From positions 84,849 to 148,848 of the forward strand of contig JALUAG010000049.1 of assembly GCA_027045875.1 (NCBI GenBank): 64,000 nucleotides of DNA, written 5' to 3'. The translations under genes were made by a program, and so were the position numbers. This DNA comes from Alphaproteobacteria bacterium (GTDB lineage Bacteria > Pseudomonadota > Alphaproteobacteria > Geminicoccales > Geminicoccaceae). Shown one piece after another: positions 43,536-51,908 of this stretch. The stretch's first letter is position 1, and each line of letters opens with the position of its first letter. The notes beneath the pieces were generated by a model that was given only the letters and a program-made list of their open reading frames with translations, did no database searches and was not told the DNA's origin.

Positions 43536-44167
43536 CGCACGTTCCGCACAGAACGCAGGCGTCGGAACTGGAATGTTCGATCGTACCGCAACGGCCACCA
43601 ACGCCAGCACATCTGCCGCTCGTCGTGCATGAGCTGCCGAGAAATCCGCGTAAAGAGTCCCATACCGCTCTCATGGACCAGAAACATCGGGGCAACACGC
43701 TTCGTCACGAACGTCGTTTCGAGCTCATCGAGAAACGCAGCAATTGCTTTGTCGTCGGGCAGAGGCCGTCGTACCAGCCCATCCGGCGTGGGTAGCCAGC
43801 TCGCGCGGAACATGTCGATGTCATTGCCGCGGCGCGCGAGCGAAGCGACGGTTGTTCGGCCTTCCGGCAGGTCGGCGTCGATGTCCCCTTCGCTCCACAT
43901 GATTTCGGCGGCCCAGTCGTGTCTCCAGAGTGCAACCCCCGTCTCTTCCACGATCCAGAAACGAGTAAACGGGCCGAGAGCATGGGATGGCTTGACCGGA
44001 AACGCCAAAGCAGGTGCGTCGCTTGCACGCGGATCGCCCCGCCAGACTGTTCGGATCTCCAGGGCCTGCACGGCGAAGAGCGTCACGATGATAACGACCG
44101 CGAGCGCATTGGCGGCCACATCGAGGAATCCGACCGGGCCGGCATCGTCATCGGGCGTTTCGAACAT
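43529..44167 (-). CDS. ExbD/TolR-like protein 2, single membrane helix
   Basis: A 212-residue protein with a short acidic cytoplasmic start (METPDDD-like), then a membrane helix beginning GFLDVAANALAVVIIVTL with an aspartate at residue 16. An Asp at this place is the proton-binding residue of ExbD, TolR and MotB. A periplasmic domain of about 170 residues follows, unlike canonical ExbD in sequence and larger. I chose ATG 44167 because the upstream open frame has no signal. It overlaps the first ExbD-like gene (ending 44148) by 20 bases. Two different ExbD-like subunits beside one ExbB-like subunit suggest a heteromeric rotor or stator. Confidence 0.75.
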   Translation of the reverse strand: MFETPDDDAGPVGFLDVAANALAVVIIVTLFAVQALEIRTVWRGDPRASDAPALAFPVKPSHALGPFTRFWIVEETGVALWRHDWAAEIMWSEGDIDADLPEGRTTVASLARRGNDIDMFRASWLPTPDGLVRRPLPDDKAIAAFLDELETTFVTKRVAPMFLVHESGMGLFTRISRQLMHDERQMCWRWWPLRYDRTFQFRRLRSVRNVRC

Positions 44168-44648
44168 CGTCCGTGCTCCGCCAGCGGGCGAGCAACTCCG
44201 CCTCGATGCTTTTCGGCGGTTCCGCCGGTATCGTGACGATGCGCACGAGCCGCTGATTACCACCGAGGGCGCTCGCGGTTTCGAGCTGTATTCGTACTTC
44301 TTCGAACAGCGATAATCTATCGAGACAACCGGCTCCGATCCCCACAAGCACGTTCAAAGCGATATCGCGCTCTGCGACAAGCGTTCCCAGGGCGCGGACG
44401 AGCTCCGTTCGCTCGACCACGATCGTTGTCGGCTCGGAATGCGGCGACGGATACAACCGTGCGCCGGAACTGTCGGGGCACACCAGCAACGCATCTACCC
44501 GGTAGGGCAGAGCTTCGACCCTGACGATTCGCTGAACGAGCATCACGACAACGAAAATGGCCACGGTCGCGAAAAGAATGTCCAGGAATGGCAACATTCC
44601 CAGGTTCGTGAATTCGCTCTGGCCACGAAACCGCGCGCGTGTCCTCAC
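44148..44648 (-). CDS. ExbD/TolR-like protein 1
   Basis: A 166-residue protein with the ExbD/TolR plan: a basic cytoplasmic start (RTRARFRGQSEFTNLG), a membrane helix MLPFLDILFATVAIFVVVML with Asp at residue 23, and a periplasmic alpha/beta domain of about 120 residues (TIVVERTELVRALGTLVAERDIALNVLV, here cited by TELVRALGTLVAER). The FLDI motif corresponds to the proton-carrying Asp of ExbD. The GTG start at 44648 overlaps the MotA/TolQ-type stop as GTGA. Together they form the expected proton channel pair. Confidence 0.82.
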   Translation of the reverse strand: MRTRARFRGQSEFTNLGMLPFLDILFATVAIFVVVMLVQRIVRVEALPYRVDALLVCPDSSGARLYPSPHSEPTTIVVERTELVRALGTLVAERDIALNVLVGIGAGCLDRLSLFEEVRIQLETASALGGNQRLVRIVTIPAEPPKSIEAELLARWRSTDDVRNAR

Positions 44649-45343
44649 GGGTCGCGGATCCCGGAGCGGCCGGCGAGGATTCGTACGGCATCGGCGTGCG
44701 CAGCGCGCGCCCGCAGCCAGTAGAGAAGCAGCATGAGTGGAATGGTACCCGTCAGACCGATCAATGTGGTATCGAAAGCGAAACGCAGACCTCCGAGCAC
44801 CAGGCCTACGCTCTGGTCGTCCGCTCCGCCTCCTCCGACAATGCTGCCGAGACCGCCGATGGCGTCCGTGATGCCGAGCACGGTACCGATGAAACCGAGC
44901 ATCGGAAGTACCCAGATCACGAACTGAAGGGGCTGCTGTTCGCGACGACGACGGGCCAAGAGGATGATGTCCCGATCCTCGGGACGGAGGTCTGTCAGAT
45001 GTCCGTGCAGATCACCGAGGCGGCCTGTGACCACACCGGCGAAACCAGCACCAACGCCCTTCCGCTCTTCGATGAACAATCCCCAGACCTGCAGGACCCC
45101 GTAGATCGCTCCCGCCGCGAACAGTCCGATCATCGCCTGACAGTAGCCGTTGACCGCGATCCGCATCCAAAGCGACCGCTCCACGGTACCCGGCTCGGGT
45201 ACGAACCAGTATCGTGCGGCGAGCCACACGGCGATGCCGACGACCACGGAAACGGTGACCGGCAACTCGACGCGGCCGGCAAGACGTCGCCACCGTTCGT
45301 CTCCAGGCGACATCTCGATCCGTTCTTCCATGCTTTCGGCCAT
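44645..45343 (-). CDS. MotA/TolQ/ExbB family proton channel protein
   Basis: A 232-residue inner-membrane channel protein. The first helices are VELPVTVSVVVGIAVWLAAR and CQAMIGLFAAGAIYGVLQVW; a cytoplasmic loop follows; the family's paired helices are FVIWVLPMLGFIGTVLGITDAIG (by its core LPMLGFIGTVLGITDA) and LRFAFDTTLIGLTGTIPLMLLL (core FDTTLIGLTGTIP), with the small and Thr residues that line the pore in ExbB and TolQ. It would use the proton-motive force with the two ExbD-like proteins. The start is uncertain: ATG 45343 is preferred, with in-frame GTG 45361 possible; the open frame extends to 45622. Confidence 0.85.
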   Translation of the reverse strand: MAESMEERIEMSPGDERWRRLAGRVELPVTVSVVVGIAVWLAARYWFVPEPGTVERSLWMRIAVNGYCQAMIGLFAAGAIYGVLQVWGLFIEERKGVGAGFAGVVTGRLGDLHGHLTDLRPEDRDIILLARRRREQQPLQFVIWVLPMLGFIGTVLGITDAIGGLGSIVGGGGADDQSVGLVLGGLRFAFDTTLIGLTGTIPLMLLLYWLRARAAHADAVRILAGRSGIRDP

Positions 45344-45386
45344 TCCAGCCACCGTTTCCACCTGCTCGAACGCCTGTCCCCCGCTC

Positions 45387-45836
45387 TCACCCGTCGCTCT
45401 CCACCGCCGTTCCGTCCCTCCCGCACCCCATCTGCTCCGCCAATTCCCGCGTCGCTGCGCTCTGCCTTTCGAGGTCGTCACGGAGTGCCTCGATCTCCCC
45501 GAGCCGGGTGGCCAGCTCGTCGGCCGTGCGTTCGGCTTGCGCTCGTTCGTATGGACTACGGGCGCCGGCGATCTGTCGCTCTGTCCGTGCGAGCTCCGCG
45601 GACAATGTCCTCTCGAGCTCACCGAGCGTCGCCTCCACGCCTTCTATGCGGAGCTGCAGTGCTGCCATGTGATCTACGATCACAGCACACGTCGGAACAG
45701 GCTCCTGCGCGCGTGCCCCGGCCAGGCCCAGCGTCGCCGCACCGACGGTCGACAGAACGAGACACACGAGGCACAGAGGTTGCCCATTCGGCTGTGGGAA
45801 AAGCGCTCTGTGCGCCTGTGACGTTCCAGCCCCCAT
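45387..45836 (-). CDS. secreted coiled-coil protein, 149 aa
   Basis: A signal peptide (LCLVCLVLSTVGAATLGLAG, cleavage near ARAQEP) precedes a single long coiled coil rich in Glu, Arg and Leu (RIEGVEATLGELERTLSAEL, AQAERTADELATRLGEIEAL). Two cysteines remain in the mature part (PTCAVIV and MGCGRD), one at each end, and could form disulfides. No known family. It is the fourth gene of the operon, 44 bases ahead of the channel gene. A periplasmic tether or spacer is a fair guess from the coiled coil. Confidence 0.7.
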   Translation of the reverse strand: MGAGTSQAHRALFPQPNGQPLCLVCLVLSTVGAATLGLAGARAQEPVPTCAVIVDHMAALQLRIEGVEATLGELERTLSAELARTERQIAGARSPYERAQAERTADELATRLGEIEALRDDLERQSAATRELAEQMGCGRDGTAVESDG

Positions 45837-45885
45837 CGTCGACCTCCCCGACATTCCGCCCCGAATCCGAGGAACCCCGGCCAGA

Positions 45886-46518
45886 TCATTGCGTGACCGG
45901 TCCCACGACGCCGGCCGTCGCCTCCACGATCTGCCGCATACCTTCGTTCATCTCGGCGAATTGATCGGAGATTTCCTGCATCGCCGCGACCACTCTGTCC
46001 GCGGCACCGAGCTTGTAGTACTCGACGATTTTCCCTCGACGGCTACTCATGCTGTCCATGAGCGACAGCGACTCGCCCCTCTGTATCAGGATCGTCTGCT
46101 TCAACTCGGCGACCTTGTCGAGCTTCTCCTTCCACAAATCTGCGATTTCTCGATATTGGGAGTCCGACTGCGACTTATCCAGTGCTCTCTTGTAATTTTG
46201 CTTCCAGATCTCCTGCAGCTCGCTCAGCTGCTGCCAGATCGCGCCGTTTTCCTCGAGCTTGGAGGCAATATCATTTATCACATCCTCGAGCTGGTCGAGC
46301 AACTTGAGGCCGGTCTGTTCAGAATTCTTTGCCTCCTCGATCCGGTCAGGTAGTTCGTCCAGAGCAGTCTTGAGACGGTCGGCAGCGCCGGCGACCTCCT
46401 CGAGCAGTTCGGCGACATCCACCTGCTGCGCGTTCGCAGAGCGAATATCCGTGCCCACTACGAAATGCGTCAAACCTGCGGCGGCGAGCAGAACTGCCGC
46501 GATTCGGATCTTCCACAT
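45886..46518 (-). CDS. secreted all-helical protein, 210 aa
   Basis: Signal peptide (RIAAVLLAAAGLTHFVVGTDI, core AAVLLAAAGLTHFVV) with cleavage near ANAQQ, then helices with heptad-like spacing throughout (VDVAELLEEVAGAADRLKTAL, here AELLEEVAGAADRLKT; WQQLSELQEIWKQNYKRAL; LWKEKLDKVAELKQTILIQ). The mature part lacks cysteine. ATG 46518 has GGGAGG nine bases upstream, while the in-frame TTG at 46527 touches that site. Its sequence uses AAA, AAT and other AT-ending codons far more than flanking chromosomal genes. Function unknown. Confidence 0.72.
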   Translation of the reverse strand: MWKIRIAAVLLAAAGLTHFVVGTDIRSANAQQVDVAELLEEVAGAADRLKTALDELPDRIEEAKNSEQTGLKLLDQLEDVINDIASKLEENGAIWQQLSELQEIWKQNYKRALDKSQSDSQYREIADLWKEKLDKVAELKQTILIQRGESLSLMDSMSSRRGKIVEYYKLGAADRVVAAMQEISDQFAEMNEGMRQIVEATAGVVGPVTQ

Positions 46519-46580
46519 GGTTTGCAACCTCCCGACCCGCTGGAATGTGTACGTCTAACGGCTCCGAAGGCGAGCCTCGC

Positions 46581-47222
46581 CTACTGAACTGGAACCGCAG
46601 CGTCCGGGACCACCCCGATCGCCTGGTCCACCACCGTACGAAGTTTGCCGTTGAGGCCCTTGATGCTGTCGACGACATCCTGAACCGTATCAAGTGCCTG
46701 ATCGACCAGATCCGCCTTGGCGAGCTGGACAGCCTGCGCGTGACGCGTCCCGATGTCGGCGAGAAGGCCCAGGGCGGTGTCGCGCTCGCCGCGAATCTCG
46801 TCCTTGAGAGTGACGAACCGCTGGAGCGCTTTGTCCAGACGAGCGATCGTTTCATCACGCCTGGGGTAGTCCGCAGGCTGCCGCTCGAACCAGGCCTTGA
46901 GTCGCCGTGTCTGGACTTCGGCGGCAGCCATGGCATCCATGAATTCGCCGTTGTCGTCGACACGTTCGAGAACGACGACGATCTGCTGGCGGAAGCTTTG
47001 AAAGGACTCGTCGAGTGCCGCCTCCCGAGCTTCCGGATCCATCTCCTTCAGCTGCTGTAGGGCCCCCTGCGCTTTCGTGATGGCAGCATCGAGAGCCTCG
47101 AGCGTCTGCCGTGTCTCCTCCCCTGCGGCCTTCAGCTTGTCGGCGATGGCAGTCTGGCCCGCAGCTGTGCCGCAGCCGAACAGAACGAACATCAACAGAA
47201 CAAGAAAGCCCGATTTTCGCAT
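46581..47222 (-). CDS. helical lipoprotein, 213 aa
   Basis: Lipoprotein signal with lipobox LFGC at about residue 17 (VLLMFVLFGCGTAAG). The mature protein is helical and heptad-rich (ADKLKAAGEETRQTLEALDAAI in parts, ITKAQGALQQLKEM, ARLDKALQRFVTLKDEIRGE). It has no +2 Asp, so transport to the outer membrane is expected. It is the second gene of the operon, four bases after the first. It shows general likeness to the neighbouring secreted helical protein encoded at 45886, and the two may be distant paralogues, which needs alignment to test. Confidence 0.72.
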   Translation of the reverse strand: MRKSGFLVLLMFVLFGCGTAAGQTAIADKLKAAGEETRQTLEALDAAITKAQGALQQLKEMDPEAREAALDESFQSFRQQIVVVLERVDDNGEFMDAMAAAEVQTRRLKAWFERQPADYPRRDETIARLDKALQRFVTLKDEIRGERDTALGLLADIGTRHAQAVQLAKADLVDQALDTVQDVVDSIKGLNGKLRTVVDQAIGVVPDAAVPVQ

Positions 47223-47226
47223 TGTA

Positions 47227-47958
47227 TCACCGTCGTCCGCACACCGGCGCCGCCTGCTTGAGTTCGGATACGCCAGCCATCAACCGCTTCGCCTTGTCGA
47301 AAGCTATGGGGAACTGGTAACTGAGATCCGTGAGGCGGCTTCGCACCGATGTGATCCGCTTTCGCTTGTCGTCGATCGCGATTTTCACGAAGGCAGAGCC
47401 ACCGGGTCGTCTGGACAGACGATCGAGGAGCGACAGAAGCCTATCCGCGCATTGCAATGTCCACTCAACTTCGTCATTTGTATCAGGCATCCTTTCCGTA
47501 AGCCGTAACGCGGATTCCACTCTCCGAATTTCTTTTTCCGGATAGCACGCTCGGCCCTCCGCATACGACGCGGTGAATTGCCGGCGCGCTACGGCGAACG
47601 CATCGTTCGCTTCTTCGATCGTCTTCGCGATCTGCTCGTGACGTTCCCGAAAATCGGCGAGTGTCTGCTCGAAGTCGGCGACGATCGGATCGAGTTCGAC
47701 AGGCTGCACCGTATCCTCGCGCGCTTCGAGCTCGGCGACCAGCGGGCACCGTTGCGCCGGCGTCCGCGACATCTTCGGATTCGGGGAATTCGGCGTGGGC
47801 GTCGGCGCCTGGATGTTCCCGAACATCGTTCTCAGCCGCTCAAAGGCCTGGCGCACGTACGCCGGCTCTTCTCCCGACCGTCGTTCGCTCGCCGATGTTC
47901 CGCTTGACGAAACGGTAAGGAAAAACAACAGCAACATTATCGACCGCCCAAGCAACAT
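47227..47958 (-). CDS. secreted helical protein, first gene of the island operon, 243 aa
   Basis: A hydrophobic N-terminus (MLLGRSIMLLLFFLTVSSSG) serves as a signal peptide. A Pro/Asn-rich linker (APTPTPNSPNPKM) follows and then helices (DPIVADFEQTLADFRERHEQ, IEEANDAFAVARRQF, EKEIRRVESALRLTERM). Cysteines at QRCPLVAEL, GRACYPEK, LQCADRL and PVCGRR are an even number and could pair. I chose ATG 47958 because GGGG lies five bases upstream and a leader of about 26 bases fits the promoter at 47991-48019; the in-frame TTG 47973 would leave almost no leader. Function unknown. Confidence 0.72.
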   Translation of the reverse strand: MLLGRSIMLLLFFLTVSSSGTSASERRSGEEPAYVRQAFERLRTMFGNIQAPTPTPNSPNPKMSRTPAQRCPLVAELEAREDTVQPVELDPIVADFEQTLADFRERHEQIAKTIEEANDAFAVARRQFTASYAEGRACYPEKEIRRVESALRLTERMPDTNDEVEWTLQCADRLLSLLDRLSRRPGGSAFVKIAIDDKRKRITSVRSRLTDLSYQFPIAFDKAKRLMAGVSELKQAAPVCGRR

Positions 47959-47990
47959 CAACGCCCCAAGCAATCCGATAGACCAGCGTC

Positions 47991-48019
47991 ACATTATCTG
48001 GTAGGTACGAACGCGTCAA
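47991..48019 (-). promoter_or_regulatory. sigma-70-like promoter for the 15-gene island operon
   Basis: On the minus strand TTGACG (48019-48014), a 17-base spacer, then TAATGT (47996-47991). Both hexamers match five and four of six consensus bases and the spacing is ideal. Transcription would start near 47984 and run to 33807. It lies in the 114-base gap between this operon and the divergent vWA gene at 48073. Confidence 0.7.
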
Positions 48020-48072
48020 GCAGATGGTTTTTTTCTTCACTTGTGATCGAAGATCTTATCGAGTAAACAACC

Positions 48073-48759
48073 ATGGCGAAAAAAATCGTCATCCAGCGAT
48101 CGGTCTCGGCCCGGGCCGGGGTGGCGGCAATGTTGCTCGTTGCCATCGCATCGGCGCCGAACCATCCGGGGTTCGCTGAAGAACTTCTTGCGAACAATCC
48201 CCCGGTCGTTCTGATCCTCGATGCTTCCGGCAGTATGGAACGTGCCTTCCGCCGGGGCGCCCGGGTGGATCTTCTTCGTCGGTTTCTTGCAGATCTGGTT
48301 GCGAACATGCCCGGCCGGCTGACGCCAGGGTTCCTGTACATCGGTGGCTACGCGCTAAGCGGTTGCGGCAGGACCGTCCCCTTGGCCCGGCCCGGAGAGG
48401 TGGATCGGGCCGTACTGCGGGCGCGCCTGCCTTCGCTCGAGCTGCTTGCAGTCGGCAAGACGCCGCTTGCTAGGGCGCTCGCAGAGGCAGCTTCGCTTCT
48501 GCCGCCACAGGGACCGGCGCGACTCGTGCTGCTCTCCGACGGCGACGACACCTGTGGTGGCGACCCGGTCCGCACCGCTCGTGCGCTCGTACGCAAGAGA
48601 CCGGGGCTCCGCATCCACACGGTGTCGCTCACCCGGGAGCCGGATGGTGCCCTCGCACTCGCCGCCGTTGCCGCCGCGGGACGCGGCCGGTATCATGAGG
48701 TTTTCTTCGAAGAAGCTTACGAGCATACTTTGCGGCGTTTGGTGGAGGCCCTCCACTGA
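48073..48759 (+). CDS. secreted vWA domain protein, 228 aa, divergent from the operon
   Basis: Signal peptide (GVAAMLLVAIASAPNHPGFA) followed by a compact vWA domain: VVLILDASGSMERAF carries the DxSxS metal site at about 49-53, then KTPLARALAEAA with the conserved Thr, and LVLLSDGDDTCGGDP with the third metal-binding Asp. The domain fills the protein, so it is likely a free periplasmic binding module. The cysteines in SGCGRTV and DTCGG could pair. It is transcribed away from the operon, sharing the 114-base intergenic region. No Shine-Dalgarno is evident before ATG 48073. It is likely part of the same system, as the second vWA protein of the island. Confidence 0.82.
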   Translation: MAKKIVIQRSVSARAGVAAMLLVAIASAPNHPGFAEELLANNPPVVLILDASGSMERAFRRGARVDLLRRFLADLVANMPGRLTPGFLYIGGYALSGCGRTVPLARPGEVDRAVLRARLPSLELLAVGKTPLARALAEAASLLPPQGPARLVLLSDGDDTCGGDPVRTARALVRKRPGLRIHTVSLTREPDGALALAAVAAAGRGRYHEVFFEEAYEHTLRRLVEALH

Positions 48760-49248
48760 CAATGCCGGCGTGCGGGTCGGACGCCCGGAAGTGTGATCGC
48801 GCGCACTTTCCCTGCCGGATGTCGACGGATGGCAGTCCCGTCCACTACTACGCTACGGCTGCCGCATATTTTCGCGAACCGTGGTGACGAGGCCGCCATC
48901 GCCGTCGCTGACGAGAGCATCCTTTCGTGGCTCGGGCCGGACCATGGCGCGCGGCAGCCGCGCGATGCCTCTGTCGGGCACCTTCTCCCGGCGTCCGGAT
49001 TCCGACCGCTACCAGTACGCCCGAGGTAATCCCCACCGATCCAGAATCCCGGCCGCTGCGAATACGGGAACCGGGCACGAGGCGGCCGTTCCGAAGTTGC
49101 GTGCCCGGGTCGACGGATTCGCAGGGGTGGGGATCCAGGCCAAGCTCGTCCCGGGCCGGACCGAGAGCCTCCGCGAGCGATACCGCCATGGGCGTCGGCC
49201 GGAAAAGCGGTTGCAAGGGGCGAGAGACAAGCCATTCATCGATCTCGC
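48760..49248. other. non-coding stretch at the right edge of the island
   Basis: About 490 bases between the vWA gene and the tRNA-Thr gene. Several frames are open but none has a credible start, signal or motif. No integrase or its remnant was found. A fragment of a former island gene may lie here; I cannot identify it. Confidence 0.5.
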
Positions 49249-49324
49249 TGGTGCTGCCGAGAGGAATCGAACCTCCGACCCCGTCCTTACCAAGGACGTG
49301 CTCTACCGACTGAGCTACGGCAGC
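49249..49324 (-). tRNA. tRNA-Thr(GGT)
   Basis: Reading 49324 to 49249, the acceptor GCTGCCG pairs with CGGCAGC, the D arm is GCTCAGTCGGTAGAGC, the anticodon arm GTCCTTGGTAAGGAC carries anticodon GGT (decodes ACC and ACU), and the T arm is GGAGG-TTCGATT-CCTCT. The discriminator is A and CCA is encoded (49251-49249). All stems form. The 3' end faces the island. Confidence 0.95.
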
Positions 49325-49405
49325 GCGGGCCCCGTCGCGGGGGCTCTTGTCCGGCGCCGGATTGTTGCCATAACCGGGGCAGCCGAGGCAAGTCGGTATC
49401 TAGCG

Positions 49406-49570
49406 ATGACCACCGAAAAGGCAAGCGGCCGCGAACCCGCCCTCTCGGAGCGGGGGCGCCGGGCCCGCGAGGAACGGCAGGCCCGTCTCGCCCGCGCGCT
49501 GCGGGAGAATCTGAGGAAACGCAAGGCGCAGCAGCGCGCGCGCCGTGGGGCCTCCGAGCAGGACCGTTGA
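49406..49570 (+). CDS. small basic helical protein, 54 aa
   Basis: Starts MTTEKASGREPALSERGRR and continues as one Arg/Ala-rich helix (EERQARLARALRENLRKRKA). Short proteins of this composition are often found beside murA or hisD in alphaproteobacteria, but this is from memory of the general pattern. No motif is present. ATG 49406 has AGTCGG and no clear ribosome site. The next gene begins 55 bases later. Function unknown. Confidence 0.55.
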   Translation: MTTEKASGREPALSERGRRAREERQARLARALRENLRKRKAQQRARRGASEQDR

Positions 49571-49625
49571 GCGGCGGCCCGCCATGCCCTAAAAGGCGCC
49601 GAACGTCAGCCGGAGCGAGGTGCCC

Positions 49626-50180
49626 ATGCCGGTGATGCCCGATCACTGGATCCGCGAGATGGCGGAGAAACACGCCATGATCGAACCCTTCCTCGACCGC
49701 CAGGCGCGGTCCGGGGTCATCTCCTACGGGCTTTCCTCCTACGGCTACGACGCGCGCCTCGCGCCCGAGTTCCGGATCTTCACCAATGTCGACGGCGCCA
49801 TCGTCGATCCCAAGGACTTCTCGGAACGGAGCTTCGTCGAGCGCACGGGCGAGGTGTGCACCATCCCCCCCAACAGTTTCGCTCTCGCCCGCACCGTCGA
49901 GTACTTCCGCATCCCGCGCGACGTCCTGGTGATCTGCCTCGGCAAATCGACCTATGCCCGCTGCGGCATCATCGTCAACGTCACCCCGCTCGAACCCGAA
50001 TGGGAGGGCCATGTGACCCTCGAGATCTCCAACACCACGCCGCTGCCGGCCCGGGTCTACGCCAACGAAGGCATCTGCCAGTTCCTGTTCCTCAAGGGAG
50101 ATTCGCCGCCCGAGGTGTCCTACGCCGAGCGGCGGGGGAAATACATGCGCCAGACCGGCGTCACCCTGCCCAGGCTCTGA
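49626..50180 (+). CDS. dcd: dCTP deaminase
   Basis: Deaminates dCTP to dUTP, feeding dTMP synthesis, in the cytoplasm. The 184-residue protein has the family core [18 protein letters not shown], the active-site segment [26 protein letters not shown] (landmarks GKSTYARCG and TPLEPEWEG, with the catalytic Glu in PLEPEWEG), [22 protein letters not shown] (landmark ANEGICQF) and a C-terminal [12 protein letters not shown]. Start selection: GTG 49620, ATG 49626 and ATG 49635 are all in frame; ATG 49626 suits the GAGG at 49617-49620. murA follows after three bases. Confidence 0.94.
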   Translation: MPVMPDHWIREMAEKHAMIEPFLDRQARSGVISYGLSSYGYDARLAPEFRIFTNVDGAIVDPKDFSERSFVERTGEVCTIPPNSFALARTVEYFRIPRDVLVICLGKSTYARCGIIVNVTPLEPEWEGHVTLEISNTTPLPARVYANEGICQFLFLKGDSPPEVSYAERRGKYMRQTGVTLPRL

Positions 50181-50183
50181 CCC

Positions 50184-51445
<1,262 letters not shown>

Positions 51446-51449
<4 letters not shown>

Positions 51450-51898
51450 CCAGGAAACTCAAGCTCAGGGCCGAGGATCACGAGGATCTGGCGGTCATCT
51501 CGGCGGTATTGCAGGACGCCCGGGTATCGCTCCGGGAGATGATGTTCGATCCCGGAGAGCGACGCTTCATGGCGGCCTTCGCCCGCTACATGCGGGAGCT
51601 GCAGGAGGACCCGTGTTCCTGCGAGGGGCTCCTCGAGATCCCCTCGGCACTCACCTTCGAGGAGGTGGAGAAGGTCCTCTACCGCAATCTCGACCCCGGC
51701 GAGCCGGAGCGGGAGCTGGTGCTGCTGACCATCGCCACCGAGCCGGGCCGCGACCATCTCCTGCACATCCATCTCGTCTTCGCGGGAGGCGCCGAGATCC
51801 AGCTCCGTACCGACCGCATCGTCTGCCGGCTCGAGGATTTCGGCGAAAGCTGCCCCTGCCGCGTCAATCCCTGCGACCATTTCGCCGAGAGCGCGTGA
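51446..51898 (+). CDS. DUF2948 family protein
   Basis: A 150-residue protein of a family known in alphaproteobacteria between murA and hisD. Its N-terminus, [20 protein letters not shown], and the segment [18 protein letters not shown] match the family plan. The C-terminus is unusual for its Cys content ([13 protein letters not shown], three Cys and a His), which could bind a metal ion, and a further CSC lies near residue 57. Whether these are conserved in the family I cannot tell. ATG 51446 overlaps the murA stop. Function unknown. Confidence 0.82.
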
Positions 51899-51908
51899 GT
51901 TCGGCCCC

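Noticed and set aside
43529..45343. Zorya-type defence system (MotA and ExbD-like pair)
   Set aside because: No ZorC, ZorD or ZorE helicase or nuclease, no long cytoplasmic tail on the MotA-like protein and no OmpA-like domain on the ExbD-like ones. The neighbours are all envelope proteins.
33807..48759. Prophage or integrative conjugative element
   Set aside because: No integrase, relaxase, structural or replication gene; the island seems to carry only the envelope operon.
48793..49216. Small open frames on both strands between the island and tRNA-Thr
   Set aside because: They overlap one another, lack ribosome sites and motifs, and none has plausible amino-acid composition.
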